From Brugia malayi (taxonomy: Eukaryota; Nematoda; Chromadorea; Rhabditida; Onchocercidae), in contig NW_025062477.1 of assembly GCF_000002995.4 (NCBI RefSeq), forward strand, positions 5,800,649-5,864,648: a DNA stretch of 64,000 nt, written 5' to 3'. Position 1 is the first letter of the stretch. The number at the start of each line of letters is the position of its first letter. A model generated the notes under the pieces. That model was given only the letters and a program-made list of their open reading frames with translations. It did no database searches and was not told the DNA's origin. The translations under genes and the position numbers were made by a program. Positions 30,101 to 41,506 of this stretch are shown here, piece by piece.

Positions 30101-31793
30101 AATTTGCATTCACTGGAAACTTCGAATTCATGGAAGTTGATTGCATCCAGTCTAAGTTAAAGTATACAAAGCTTAAATTAATATACCGGAGGAGACCACG
30201 ATGAATCAACCGTGTTAAACTGAGCAATTATTTGAAATGTATTGTCTGAAGGATTTTTTTCAATTGAAACAACCTTTTGCGCATGAGCAAAAACTAGTAA
30301 ATCCATATTTCCTGCAATTAAATGTAGTTAAAACCAGTAATAACTAATAGCTGAGAATACTAAGTTCTTTTCCAAAATCATGGCGGAGGGATGAAGAAAT
30401 AAATCTAATAATTATTCTGATCGAAGTCTAACCAAAAACAACTTCTTCAGAGATGTGAAAGCAGAAAAATCACACTAATTTTCAATCGTGACAAGTAAAG
30501 AATAGTTTTTTGAGAATTACAAAAACTTCCTAATTAATTAAAAAATATAAATAATTTCTGACGATATTTTTCTCTTATCTTTACACTCACCTACGGCTGA
30601 AATCAACGATCCTTGTAACCACTTAGAATTTTTGGCAGTTTTTTTGAAATCTTTACTTTCCTTTCGGATGAGGGCAGGGCGTGGATCGTCAGTGTCAACC
30701 TTAAATTGTAGCACAAGTAGTGAAATAAAAAAAGACATCATGTTTAGGGAATAATTTTGCTAGATAAAATTCAGAATCCATTTCAGGAACTGTGATGAAT
30801 AAATTAGTATAAAAGAATCACATCAAATGAACCGAAATCCGTCCAATCAGCAATTCCGGCTTCATCCTCAGTATCTATCCCAGCATTGGAATCATTTTCA
30901 TCGTCACTTATCCATTCTTCGATAGCTAAAGAAGCAAAATTTCTGTTATTAAAGCAAAAATAGCGTCATTTCTTCATGCCAACATAATTTTCAGCAATTG
31001 GCTATTGTAAAAACTATTACTCCTTCATTTCAAAAAATTAATTTTTGCTTGCAAAATAATCACAAAAAATATGTTACCATTCACAATTGTTTACTTGAAT
31101 GTCTACTTGTTAAACAAAATTCCTCAAAAAAGCAAAATTCATTTACTCTAGTTATACAGTACATTTTAGGAGGCAGACACTTAAACTGGAAAAGCGTGAT
31201 AAAAATGAACTTTTTTTTTATAAATACCAGCAAAAAAAAAAGATGTAAAACAGAGAAATATTTTTCTTTTTTTTTTTTTTTCAAATATGCATTGTTCGAA
31301 TATTCATTTCAGAGAAAAAGTTTTGTACAAATCCACATATTTCATATTCTGCAAACAGATGAAAAAAGCTCTGTGCAAATAAAATTAAATCTTCACCCAA
31401 TATATGCTCTACACTGCGCATATATTGGATGAAAATTAAATTTCAGTCAGACCTTACATACTAGTTAAAAAGTCCAACGTGATAAATTTCAACAATTTCA
31501 CTTTTTTAGATCGATTTGTGAAAGTGGTTTAAAGGCAATATTTGATTCTAAAATTCTTCATAATATAGCAACGCTGTATATGATTTATGACGAAGAATGC
31601 ATCAAATATCTTATATTTTATACATAAAATAAACACTCATTAGTAAAAGTAGATAAAAAACTTTACATACGAATAAAATAATTTGCATACCGCTTTTAAT
31701 GACATAATCAGATGTATCGGACATAAAATAGCGTTGAATTAACAGAAGTTGTTGTTCTGTAAGTGCATATATCTCTTTTAGATCTTTACTCAT
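21133..31793 (-). CDS. rbg-2: Rab3 GTPase-activating protein non-catalytic subunit
   Basis: RAB3GAP2 pairs with RAB3GAP1; the complex is a Rab3 GAP and a Rab18 exchange factor acting at the ER, lipid droplets and synapses. Exons: 31793-31691, 30925-30822, 30699-30591, 30311-30187, 30078-29918, 29692-29560, 29202-29029, 28831-28691, 28524-28291, 28130-27945, 27640-27491, 27420-27343, about 27037-26783, 26374-26178, 25872-25753, 25676-25562, 25320-25163, 25022-24941, 24739-24548, 24323-24093, 23784-23617, 23292-23117, 22687-22594, 22253-21996, 21800-21610, 21310-21133. About 1370 residues (human 1393). Family landmarks in order: WTDFGSFD; VVVGMSNGYVRFFTEKGLLL; VRMWKGYRDA; FLVIFAPRRGLLEAW; IPFHRALSD; FGDLLFNGVL; GICFMLWDTFLRHPF; NYPLVCHHHDLAMV. 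All but one exon have frame-consistent ends; only both ends of the 27.0-26.8 kb exon are uncertain. One intron uses a GC donor. The start codon follows TTTTCAG by seven bases. Confidence 0.94.
29253..29302. repeat. Imperfect tandem duplication in a RAB3GAP2 intron
   Basis: The phrase ATTCATTTRAAAACTGTATC occurs twice, period about 28 bases, one mismatch. It lies between exons 6 and 7. Confidence 0.75.
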
Positions 31794-31800
31794 TTTATGT

Positions 31801-31815
31801 CTGAAAACTGAAAGC
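31801..31815 (-). promoter_or_regulatory. Trans-splice acceptor before the RAB3GAP2 ATG
   Basis: CTTTCAGTTTTCAG on the minus strand ends seven bases before the ATG. Two overlapping good acceptors and no upstream coding sequence favour spliced-leader addition. Confidence 0.5.
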
Positions 31816-33400
31816 TTTTCATAAACTAACATTTAATTTATTTTCATAATTTATTCGTGTGCAATTAGGGCTTCTCGCACGTAAGTCGTCTGACCGAAGT
31901 CAACTTTTCCAAACATAAATTTAGTTATCCTCATTATTAATTCATTTCTGATGTTTTTAATATATGTCCTTTTTTGTATCCATTCAAAATAATTATTTAA
32001 ATTTCCCTGTGAATATCTGAATGATATTGGAAAATTCACAGAAATTGTTTTTGTCTATGGCATACATTTCTTTCAATTAATTAATTATTTTAATAAAACA
32101 TCTCAAACCATTCTTTTGCATTCTAAATTTCGATTTAGCCTTATTATTAATCGATTTCGGTGCAAATAAAGCGTATGAAAAGTGAACAAGTAAACAAAAT
32201 GATTGCAATACATACTGTAACATGAATGTTACATTTTTAAAATATGCTAATTATGTAGATGTTTCGAATTGCATCAGACGTATTTCTATTGAATAAAAAA
32301 TGTTTGCTGTAACACAAACTAAGCACAAACTAAAATACATTCATTCGGAATAATTCCAGTACACATACACATACACGTGGATACACACGGATACGTACGT
32401 GCATGTACACACGCACACGCAGACAAATATTAGGCTTTTATTACATCATTGGCTATCTGGTTCTCGACCGTTGGTGTTCCGATGTTTAAAATAGTTGGTC
32501 TGAGGTTAGATTAAACTAAATCAAGCTAAGTTCTCGAGAAATTGCAGCAATCAAGAGAGACAGAGACTGATAAATTTAGAGAAACATGTTGGAAAAGGAG
32601 AGACGAAGATTGTTAGGAAGCGGAGAATCTTTTGTATAATGTAGGACGCCGCTATTGTGTTTCTGATTAATTAGTTAAATTAACAGTGGTAGTTTTGGGC
32701 TGTTTTGTTGTTGTTAAGGTTGCTTTAATAAATTAGAAATGAAAAAGTGGAAATAATTGCCATTTTCGTATTCTTTTCATTATGGAAATAAAGAGTGATA
32801 AGAGAATGATAAGAGTTGCTAGATAATTTTTTGCCAGGAAATGACAAAAGTTTCTTCTAATTCCATTTCGTATAATATTTGCTGTAAGATTTTTGAAAAA
32901 TTATCGAAATTGCTTGAATTTGATGTCTATCAAATTATGACATTGTTAGTTTTACTTTTCTTTTCACTTACAGGTGAAAAGAAAAGTAAATTCCCAGAGA
33001 TCATTTTGACTATTCATAATCGACACATGTTTTTATATCACTTTTCCAAAAAAAAAAAAAAAAAGGAAAAAGCTCTTACTATATAATCACTTCTTTTTTT
33101 ATAAAATTCGAATCATTTGTAACTGTTTAATTATAAGAATTAATTGTGAAAATAATTTAATCTTTAAATATTTTCTGATTTGACATGAAGTACGTGTATT
33201 ATAGTAAACTACAAAATTCGAAATCATTTTTCGTTTCTAAATATGCATATCATTATAATCATTAAATAAGCTACTAGCATTCATATTTTTCTGTAATTTG
33301 AGACTACCTCATTTCTGGTTTCACCTAACTGTTTAATCTTACTTTTTTATCGTATCAGTTAATCGTGCAAGTGCTTCTTCATTAAAATTGACTGAAATCT
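31816..33400. other. Divergent promoter region, RAB3GAP2 / SRPRA
   Basis: About 1.6 kb between two head-to-head genes. It holds a CA-type microsatellite (32,355-32,425) and a less AT-rich block at 32,440-32,680 that may be promoter or untranslated exon sequence. A 62-codon minus-strand frame at 31,851-32,039 has near-normal composition, but I could not connect it to a gene. The strand bias of the sequence flips across this region. Confidence 0.5.
32355..32425. repeat. Imperfect CA/TACACA microsatellite
   Basis: Alternating purine-pyrimidine stretch with ACACATACAC, GTACGT and CACGCACACG units, about 70 bases, in the divergent promoter region. Confidence 0.7.
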
Positions 33401-33406
33401 TTTTAG
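33390..33406 (+). promoter_or_regulatory. Trans-splice acceptor before the SRPRA ATG
   Basis: ATCTTTTTAG ends eleven bases before the start codon that begins the conserved MIELFTIF sequence. An earlier in-frame ATG at 33,388 lies before this acceptor and would be removed by it. Confidence 0.5.
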
Positions 33407-33417
33407 GTGAGGTCATT

Positions 33418-36400
33418 ATGATCGAACTATTTACAATTTTTGGTAAAGGTGGTATTGTGTTATGGTGCTTCCAAGAAGGAGGACAGCTGTTCACTGATTC
33501 AATCAATCAGCTGATCAGGGAAGTTCTGATGCAGGTGTATCCTTATTACTTTGATATAATCAGTAGTATGAATGAGAAAAACGTAAGTATATTCTGAAAG
33601 AAAAATAAGTGCATTATCATTTCAATATCAAATTAGATCTTTGTTATTTCGCCAAGAAAGAAGTGGCTAGGTGGACAGTACGAACAAATAAATTTATGTA
33701 TGTATTTTGTAAAAGATTGGGTTAAAATGAGGTATTTCATGAAAAAGACTAGATGAAATATTTAGTTAACTGCAACTTCATGTTGCCAAAAATGAAAAGA
33801 AGTGCAATCGTAGATCACATATCAGCTTGATTTTGTAGAGTGTTTTTGTATTTAGTTAGCTTAGTTTTTAACATCAGCTTGTATTTCTCTTGATATGCGT
33901 TTTGCAAAAAATTTATAAATAACATTAGAATCATATTTAGAAATGATTTGAAATTTCAATGAAGGTAGTAGATGCTAAATGAGTGAATTTATTCCATTAT
34001 CGTTTTTGATTTTATGTCCACTAGCTAAACAGTGATAAAATTTGTAGTGATTTGTAGTTTTGTTATTATTACTTATGCTTCAAATAATTTGTGATGAAGC
34101 TTTTAAGCTAACTCATTGGAAAATGGATCCAGAAATTTGATAGATTTAAAAACATTGTTGAAAACACCCTCAAGTAGCTGTTTTTTAGGAATTATTTGTG
34201 AAATATGAAAAATCCATTAAGATGATTTGTTTTTCTTCTTCTTTTTTGTAGCTTAACTGCATGGAATATAATTGGTTGTTGAAGTATATGTTTGAACTGT
34301 ATAACTGCCCAGTTCTAGTAAACGTCTCATTTCAGGAACGTGGTAATACAACAGTTTTCAAGCACAATGATTTAACTATTAAATATAAATTGGACAATGA
34401 ATTCGAACTTGTTTTTATTGTACGCTCATTTTACTCTCAGTGATACTATTTTATTGAAATCCATTACTCGTAACATATAAACCGAGAAGGAAGAAAATTT
34501 TTTTCAAATGGTTTGGAAAAACTGAAGCTTTAAAAGGAAAGATAAAGAATTGTTTCAAATGACCTAGAAATCCTGAAGGAAAAACAAGTGTGTTCCTTAG
34601 TAGTTTAGAAGAAATAAGAATTTTCCATAACAGGGGAAATCCTGTAGTTTTTGTAAATGATTTGTAGTAAGTGAGAAGTGATCTGTAAAGGATTTGGAGA
34701 ATACAAAGGAAAAATATCTTTTGAAACTCTGTGAGACGAAGCTGGATATTGTCGAGTTGGATAAACCATTTTCAAACTGAATAATCCTTTCCATCTTATT
34801 TTTGTTTTTGATAGATGGGATAAAAAGGGTATAACAATAGGATGGGAAATGGAAACTAAACAGGTCTCGTATTTCAGGTCGTTTATCAAAGCGCTATTCA
34901 GCTTGCCTATACAGATCAGCTTTTATCAGATGTGCACAAAAAATTCCGGGACATGTACAAAAATGTCCTTTCTGATAACAAATTACTTTTCTCATCAACT
35001 TTTCGTACATTTAGGCAATTCAGCGATGTTTTTCAGCGGTAAGATTATTTTCTTTATTTCCTGCTAAGAAGTACTAAGTAAACTGTTGCTGCAACTGAAG
35101 CGTGCTTATTGTAATAAATATGATTTAATATTTGATTACATGATTACAAGCTGATTATATGCAAGAAGATTACTTATGTTAATGGTTATCTTTGAGTTAC
35201 ATTAGAACGATTTTTTTGAGAAGAAAAAGAGATAAGAGAAGAGACAATTCCAGGCATAGTGTGTAGGCGTGCGGAATTTCAATGGGCGATATATGCTGCT
35301 AGCACCCTTTTGTTAATGACTTGTAAAACAGTGGTTAAGTCCTTTTCCCATGTTGATTAAATTGAAACTGTTATTTTCAGATTATATCGTGAAGCTCAAA
35401 TTTTATCAACCAAGCAACCTGATAAAGTAATGCGGAAATTTGAGGTTCGTTATTTTTGTTCAGTAAATTTCCATAGTTATATGTTTTCTAAATTTTCGAA
35501 ATGCAGTTACGTGGTCTACTTATATCTTTTACACTTGATAACAAAACTTAACGGATTTTGTAGAAATATTATATCTTGTTCAGGAAAGCGAGAAATCTAA
35601 AAAAACAATAGCTTCTATAATCGAACGCCCCAACGAAAAGTCAGCCAAGCTCTTGAAAGAGAAAGAAGAGCAACAGAAACGGCTAAAGCATAAAAACAAA
35701 GAAAAAGTTATATCTTCTAAAACAAATGGGTCGAAACTGGCGAACGGTTATGACGTTAGGTTGGTTAGAGATATAGCAACATTTATTTCTTTATAGATTA
35801 CAGCCATATAAACTTTTGTTGGAGGTCATTTAAAAAAATTAACTTTAATCCACTAAATTAGCTTTAATTCACTTTCTGACTAATCGGATTTTTTCTAAGT
35901 GAAATGAAGAAAGAATCACCTCAATCAGATGTTACATCTGATTCGCCGAAAAGTGATACTGAAAAAGAGGAAATGCAACGTCGACGAGTGGAGTTTTTCA
36001 AAAAGAAGGGAGCAAAAAAGTTGGATTGTTTTGTTCTAACTTGTTTTAATTGAAACAAATCGACTTAAATACAATAAAATTTAATTTGAAATTTTAAAAG
36101 TTAGGATTTTTTATTATCGATTGTTGTATCTGATCATTTTTTAGCTATGCATAAGTTGTTACTCAACTTGAGTTATTTAGTATTTGCATCATAATTTAAC
36201 TTAATTTTGTTTAATTTAGGTTACTCTTTCGGTCGCTTTCATTGCGAAACATTTTGGTAATCTGCGAGGGTTAATTTTCAAAATTATTTAGAAGTGAGCT
36301 GGAAAAACAGAATAATCTTTCGGTTGAATCGAAAAAAGGTAAACAGGCGCGTGTTTGGGATCTTTCTGGAAATGTCAAGGCGGATATTGATTCTTTGGAT

Positions 36401-39190
36401 TACAGCAAGGGAAAAAGTGATAACGCTGTGAACATGACCGAGCAAGAAGATAGAAAGTTTGTGGAGGAACAGGTAATTATTTTATACCAATAAAAACTCA
36501 TCTAAAACGATGAAAAAAATAAACGCCGAACACTTCCACTAAATTGGCGATCTCATAGTGTTGATCCAATTAGTAGTTATTGTATTTTAAGATGCAGTTT
36601 GTTGGTCATTTCAAAGGAGAGCTACCAGGACTAATCGATGAGCAGAATGAAGATTTGGACGTTAATGAAGACATGTAAGTTAATTTCAAAATTTGGGAAC
36701 TAATTAAACTAGATTTTTAGCTAGAAGTTTCCTTAAATTAATCTAAGACAGTTTGGATGTAACTGGAAATTTTTCTTCATCTAAACTGCCATTTGATTAT
36801 TGGACAACTGCTATCATTATTCTTAGAATACTTAAAATTTCAGTATTTATTTATATTTTTATCCGTTGATCAAATATATTAATCTGTGTTAACTCATTGA
36901 TTAGTGACGATGCTTATCTCGTTTGCTTGTTTCGTTGGATGCCTTCAATCTTTCACTATCGCTGCTATTACTTAGGCTGATTTTCTAGAAAGATTTAAGC
37001 ATATTTTGATTCATTTCTAAGTTTAATGAATTCTTTGCATTTCTGGATGAAAATCTATTTACCCTACTTTTTAGGAATGATGAAGTGAATGAGGAGAATG
37101 GTCATGATGGTTGGTTTTCGGCTTTCCGTTCACTTGTTGGAAACAAGAAGTTAACGGTTGAAGATATCAAACCTGTACTGGATAAAATGCGGGAAACTTT
37201 AATTGGTGAGTTATTCAATGAATACTTTGGAACGTGTGTTTGAAGCTAGGAATTGTCTTTTGATAAATGTTGATGTCATGTGATATGGGCGTTAAAGAAT
37301 GGAGCTTATGAGGAAGATCAGGACTATGTAATAGTTTTTCGAATTTTTTTTTTTTGTTTTTTGGAATAGTTTCAGCTACGAAAATATATTGATAATGAAA
37401 TCAAGAAGTGTCAAAGTTAAAATTTGTAGAAATGAAAAATTGCAGAAGGGTTTTTTTTTTTTTTAAAGATTTATTTTGGTATTGCGTTTGACAATGGACA
37501 TTAATTAGATTATATTGTTTTAAGCAAAAAACGTTGCTGCTGATCCAGCAGAAAAACTCTGTCAGTCGGTAGAGGTAAAACTGGAAGGTAAGGTGGTGGG
37601 GACATTCAGCCGTGTTGCAAGTATTGTGAAAGAATCCGTTCGTGATGCTCTTGTGCAGGTATAATAACACGTTTTTTGTGTATACAACAAATGTATCGAA
37701 ATTGCTCGGAATGTAGTGCTCTTTTAACATATTATTAGATAATAAGCAAAATTGCAATAAATTTAACACGGATTCTCGCAAATTTTTTCAAATTATTTAT
37801 ATAATTCTATATTGTTTGGATTATTATCACATATTTATAGCTACTTACACCCAAACGACGCGTGGATATATTGCGTGATATTCTTGAAGCGAAACGTGAG
37901 AAACGTCCATACATAATTGTCTTTTGTGGTGTTAATGGTGTGGGAAAGTCAACAAATCTTGCAAAAATCACTTTTTGGTTAAATGAAAATGGTTAAGATT
38001 TGGTCTTTTACTGAGCAAGGTCTAATTAGAAGGTATTTCTAACATTACAAATATTTCTGTGCATTCAGGGCATAAAGTATTAATTGCGGCAGCTGATACA
38101 TTTCGAGCAGGAGCTGTGGAACAACTGCGAACTCATACAAAGCATCTTAATGCTTTGCATCCTAATAGTGTTCAGTTGTACGAACAAGGTTATGGGAAGG
38201 ACCCTGCTGGCCTTGCTGCTGCTGCTATTTCTATCGGTTCATTTTTAATCATTTGCTGAAGTGAATTTGATGTGAAGTTTCCACTGAATTGTCAATTGTG
38301 ATATCGCGATATGTTTCAAAATTGCCACTTTTCTTTTCGAACCGATAACTCATTCAGCGAATGCTTCATCATGTTCGCTCATGAGCATGTTCTGCAGTCA
38401 AGATTTCAGTTTGTAATGAATGAAGTTTCCAAGTCTTAGTTTTCGAAGATATTTGCAGCAGTGGAGCGTGGAACTGACGTAGTGTTGGTTGACACAGCTG
38501 GTCGCATGCAAGACAATGAGCCACTTATGCGTTCTCTGGCTAAGGTTTTTGTTTTAATTTTTCTTTGGAAACATTTTTGATCAGAAAGCTTCTGGTCATT
38601 GTTTGAATATAGGCCGAAAGATAAAATCGATTTTTGAAAAAATGTTGAGACTGATGTTTTATTACAGTTGATTCAAGTGAATCAGCCGGATTTAGTACTA
38701 TTCGTGGGTGAAGCACTGGTTGGAAATGAAGCTGTCGATCAGTTGGTGAAATTCAATCAGTCATTAGCAGACCATGCGGCTTTAGGTGATGAGGGCCGAC
38801 TCATTGATGGTATCGTATTAACAAAGTTCGATACCATCGATGATAAAGTAAGTGCAAACTCATGTGCCAGTTATAGGAAGCTCACTTACTTTCTTCGTTA
38901 TGCTCCAAAATTTATTTTAACTGATTGCTTATATCAGTCATTCGAAACAGCTGCGGAGTAATTCTATGGCAATTTTTTTTTTTCTAAATGCCAATAAAAT
39001 TTTCCCAGACCGTTTAATCAACTTTATAATGTGTTGGACGAGAAATATTAAAAGAAATTTTCAGGTTGGCGCTGCAATTTCAATGACATACATTACCGGA
39101 CAACCAATTGTATTTGTTGGTACTGGACAGACTTATAAAGATCTAAAAAGTTTGAATGCTAGTGCTGTTGTTCATTCATTGCTTAAATAA
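33418..39190 (+). CDS. srpra: SRP receptor alpha subunit (docking protein), 15 exons
   Basis: GTPase on the ER surface that receives the SRP-ribosome-nascent chain complex and hands it to the translocon. Exons: 33418-33534, 34336-34419, 34878-35038, 35381-35444, 35584-35759, 35900-36019, 36292-36472, 36592-36674, 37075-37205, 37525-37658, 37841-37991, 38069-38236, 38459-38544, 38668-38847, 39065-39190; 1962 nt, 653 residues (human 638). The N-terminal SRX/longin domain (about 1-125), which binds SRP receptor beta, starts [20 protein letters not shown] charged Lys/Glu-rich linker covers about 140-330. The NG GTPase domain has the P-loop GVNGVGKS at 447-454, then [17 protein letters not shown], the G3 motif [10 protein letters not shown]4 TKFDTIDDK and closing [14 protein letters not shown]. 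All key GTPase residues are present. The exon 5 donor and exon 6 acceptor (TTCTAAG) were chosen by frame. Confidence 0.96.
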
Positions 39191-41447
39191 ACTGTCGAAA
39201 TAATTATTTCAGTTGTGCGATTTTCTTCGATAACATCCAGAAATTTATTGGTGGTATTTTGTTCTTTGTAGCTGTTTTAGTTGTTTTCACTTGTCATTTT
39301 CTGCACTTACACGCAACGCGCAGCGATTTATTTATGAGCAGTTTGGAATTAGCTTTACTTCAAAATCTGCAATATAAGTTTTATGCATAGAACATTTTTT
39401 TTTTTTCATAAGAATTGGCAGATTATTTAATTTAAAAATCAATAGGATATTTTTTAATGAAACAGAAGAAAAGTAATGGAATTTAATGGAAAAGGAAAAA
39501 GGAGGAAGGAGACAAAAGGTAACATTACTATCAAAAACATCATATTTTTTAATATTTCTTATTCATCTGTGATATTTTTGTTTTTGCTTTCATTGTTAAA
39601 ATACTCTTTAAATGAAATAAGAATTTTTAGCCCACCCTTGTTACTGTTATAATTATTGATTGCATATTTCTGAACGTCTGAAAAGGGAATTTTCAATTGC
39701 GACTCCTAATCTATATGATTGTTCTAAACAATGCATATTATTCGAATAACGTAATCTTTTGTCGAATAAAAAGTAAACTTTTGTCTCGCTAAAAAAGTTT
39801 AGAATTCTAGACATGAAACTAAACTGCGTAATTTATTCCGCTACTTCTTGCTAGGTTGCCAATTGCGGTATTTCGTACTTGTAGTTTTTGGATGTAAATT
39901 CTTAGATTTTGATTATTGTATTGATAAGCGTTATCCAGATTCAGATTAAATTATAACTATATAATATGTTCTCCATAAATGAAATTAGAAAAATTCAGAG
40001 TACTATTTTTGTTTGTCTTAAGAACTGGTACAAGTTATACTAGTGTTTTGTCTTAGAAACTAGTACAGTTGTATTAAATTACAGTTCTGCAACGTATCCT
40101 ATTGTAGGTATGGATGAAGTTTGAAAGTTTCAAGGATTACAACTATTTCGATAATAATTATTTTGACTATAAAAATTAGAACCATAAGTAGTGTTTTGTT
40201 GGGTGACGACATTTTTTATCTGGAAAGCTGTGGAAGTATAATATTTGGGTAGAGTAACGTAATTAATCATTTATGTATTTTAATTAAAATTTTCGAACAC
40301 TTGAATTCGATAGATGCTTTTATCATATATAAACTTAAAAAATAAATGTCTTAATTGTCAAGTTTTTCATTAAGTGAATTTATCGGAGGTATGAGAACAT
40401 GTGCAACATAGTTAAAAAACGATGGGTGAGGAAATAATCGGAAAAGTGGAAGAAGAAACTAAGCCAGAGAAGAGTACACTGATAGGAGTACTAGTAATGT
40501 AAGGTAATGTAATAAAGTTCAATCTTAGAATTTATTCCTTTTGCGCTAACTTTTGTTATGTGTTATGTAGTTTAGTAGGAGAGGTTAAGCTTCAACGTAA
40601 CGGCAAATTATCTATTTCAGAAAAGTATACATATATACCATATACTTGTACTTCTTGCATATCAAACTTCTTTTGCATCAAGATCTCTTCTAAATAAGAC
40701 TAAGTCAATGATATATAACATGAAAAAATAATCTTTTTATATCGAACAAAAAATATTTACTCCTTTACTTTCATGAATTATTATGCAAAAAATTGGGCTT
40801 ACATTTTGCCTCATTTAATTATCACCTACGAAATCTCGGTCTTCGTCTTTTTTTTTTCTTAATTTAAAAGTGAAATTTCATTCATTATTGGTATTTTATT
40901 TCATGCGAAATAATAACAGACCAAACAGATCGAAGCTCTTACATTCCAGTTAAATATGTGCTGTTACATAAGTTATATGTCGGTTTCTCTCCCGGATAAA
41001 TATACTTCCCAGTGTTCCCTCTTATGTAAATGACCTTATAGTAACACCTGAGCTTCGCGTCCTAATCCGGAAAGCGAGCGCGGAATAAGGCTGTAATTTT
41101 GTGTAGCTGTTTGTCTATTGCAACTCATTTCCATCTTTCTAATGTTTGTTTCATTTGTACGTGAATCATTGCACGTGTCATTTCTTTTCCCAAACATATT
41201 TATGCTTATTTGTATGCAGTTATAATTCCTTTTAGATGCTAACAGTAATTTATGTATGTTACATTTCGTATATATTTTATTATTTGTATTTCTTTAATGT
41301 ATGCGTTTTACTTATTGCATGTATTTGTAATGGCTAAAAAGTATTATGAAAGTTTAATTGTTTGTTAATTGATATAACAGTTAACTTATAATGTACGAAA
41401 TTCATGAAAAAAACGTACGTTACTAAATAGTTACAGTCAATATAAGT
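39191..41447. other. Spacer between SRPRA and HSR-9
   Basis: 2.3 kb between two plus-strand genes, too wide for a typical operon. The first 200 bases are probably SRPRA 3' UTR. A 25-codon frame at 40,422-40,498 ending in a consensus donor could be an alternative first exon for HSR-9. A GC-rich patch at about 41,050-41,095 within otherwise AT-rich DNA may mark the promoter. Confidence 0.5.
40422..40498 (+). other. Candidate alternative first exon for HSR-9
   Basis: ATG followed by 24 codons (MGEEIIGKVEEETKPEKST and a few more) to a consensus donor AT|GTAAGG. It ends in phase 2, the same phase as HSR-9 exon 2, so it could join exon 3 at 42,263 in frame. Composition is charged and exon-like. 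No clear acceptor or promoter was seen upstream. Speculative. Confidence 0.3.
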
Positions 41448-41462
41448 TTTTTTTTTTTTCAG
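41444..41462 (+). promoter_or_regulatory. Strong trans-splice acceptor before the HSR-9 ATG
   Basis: A run of about 15 T then CAG ends 44 bases before the start codon. No coding sequence precedes it, so spliced-leader addition is the simplest reading. Confidence 0.55.
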
Positions 41463-41506
41463 CACTTAAAAATACTTTATTTATACTGAATTATTGCTTT
41501 GGATAA

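Noticed and set aside
30998..31432. 144-codon plus-strand frame in RAB3GAP2 intron 1
   Set aside because: Lys/Phe-rich, contains homopolymer stretches, antisense to the gene and inside its longest intron; it looks like a chance frame.
37401..37781. 126-codon minus-strand frame
   Set aside because: Overlaps the SRPRA exon 37525-37658 on the opposite strand, and that exon is secure by homology.
41050..41095. GC-rich patch with CGCG words as a possible hairpin RNA
   Set aside because: The inverted matches are too short and badly spaced for a convincing stem; more likely promoter sequence.
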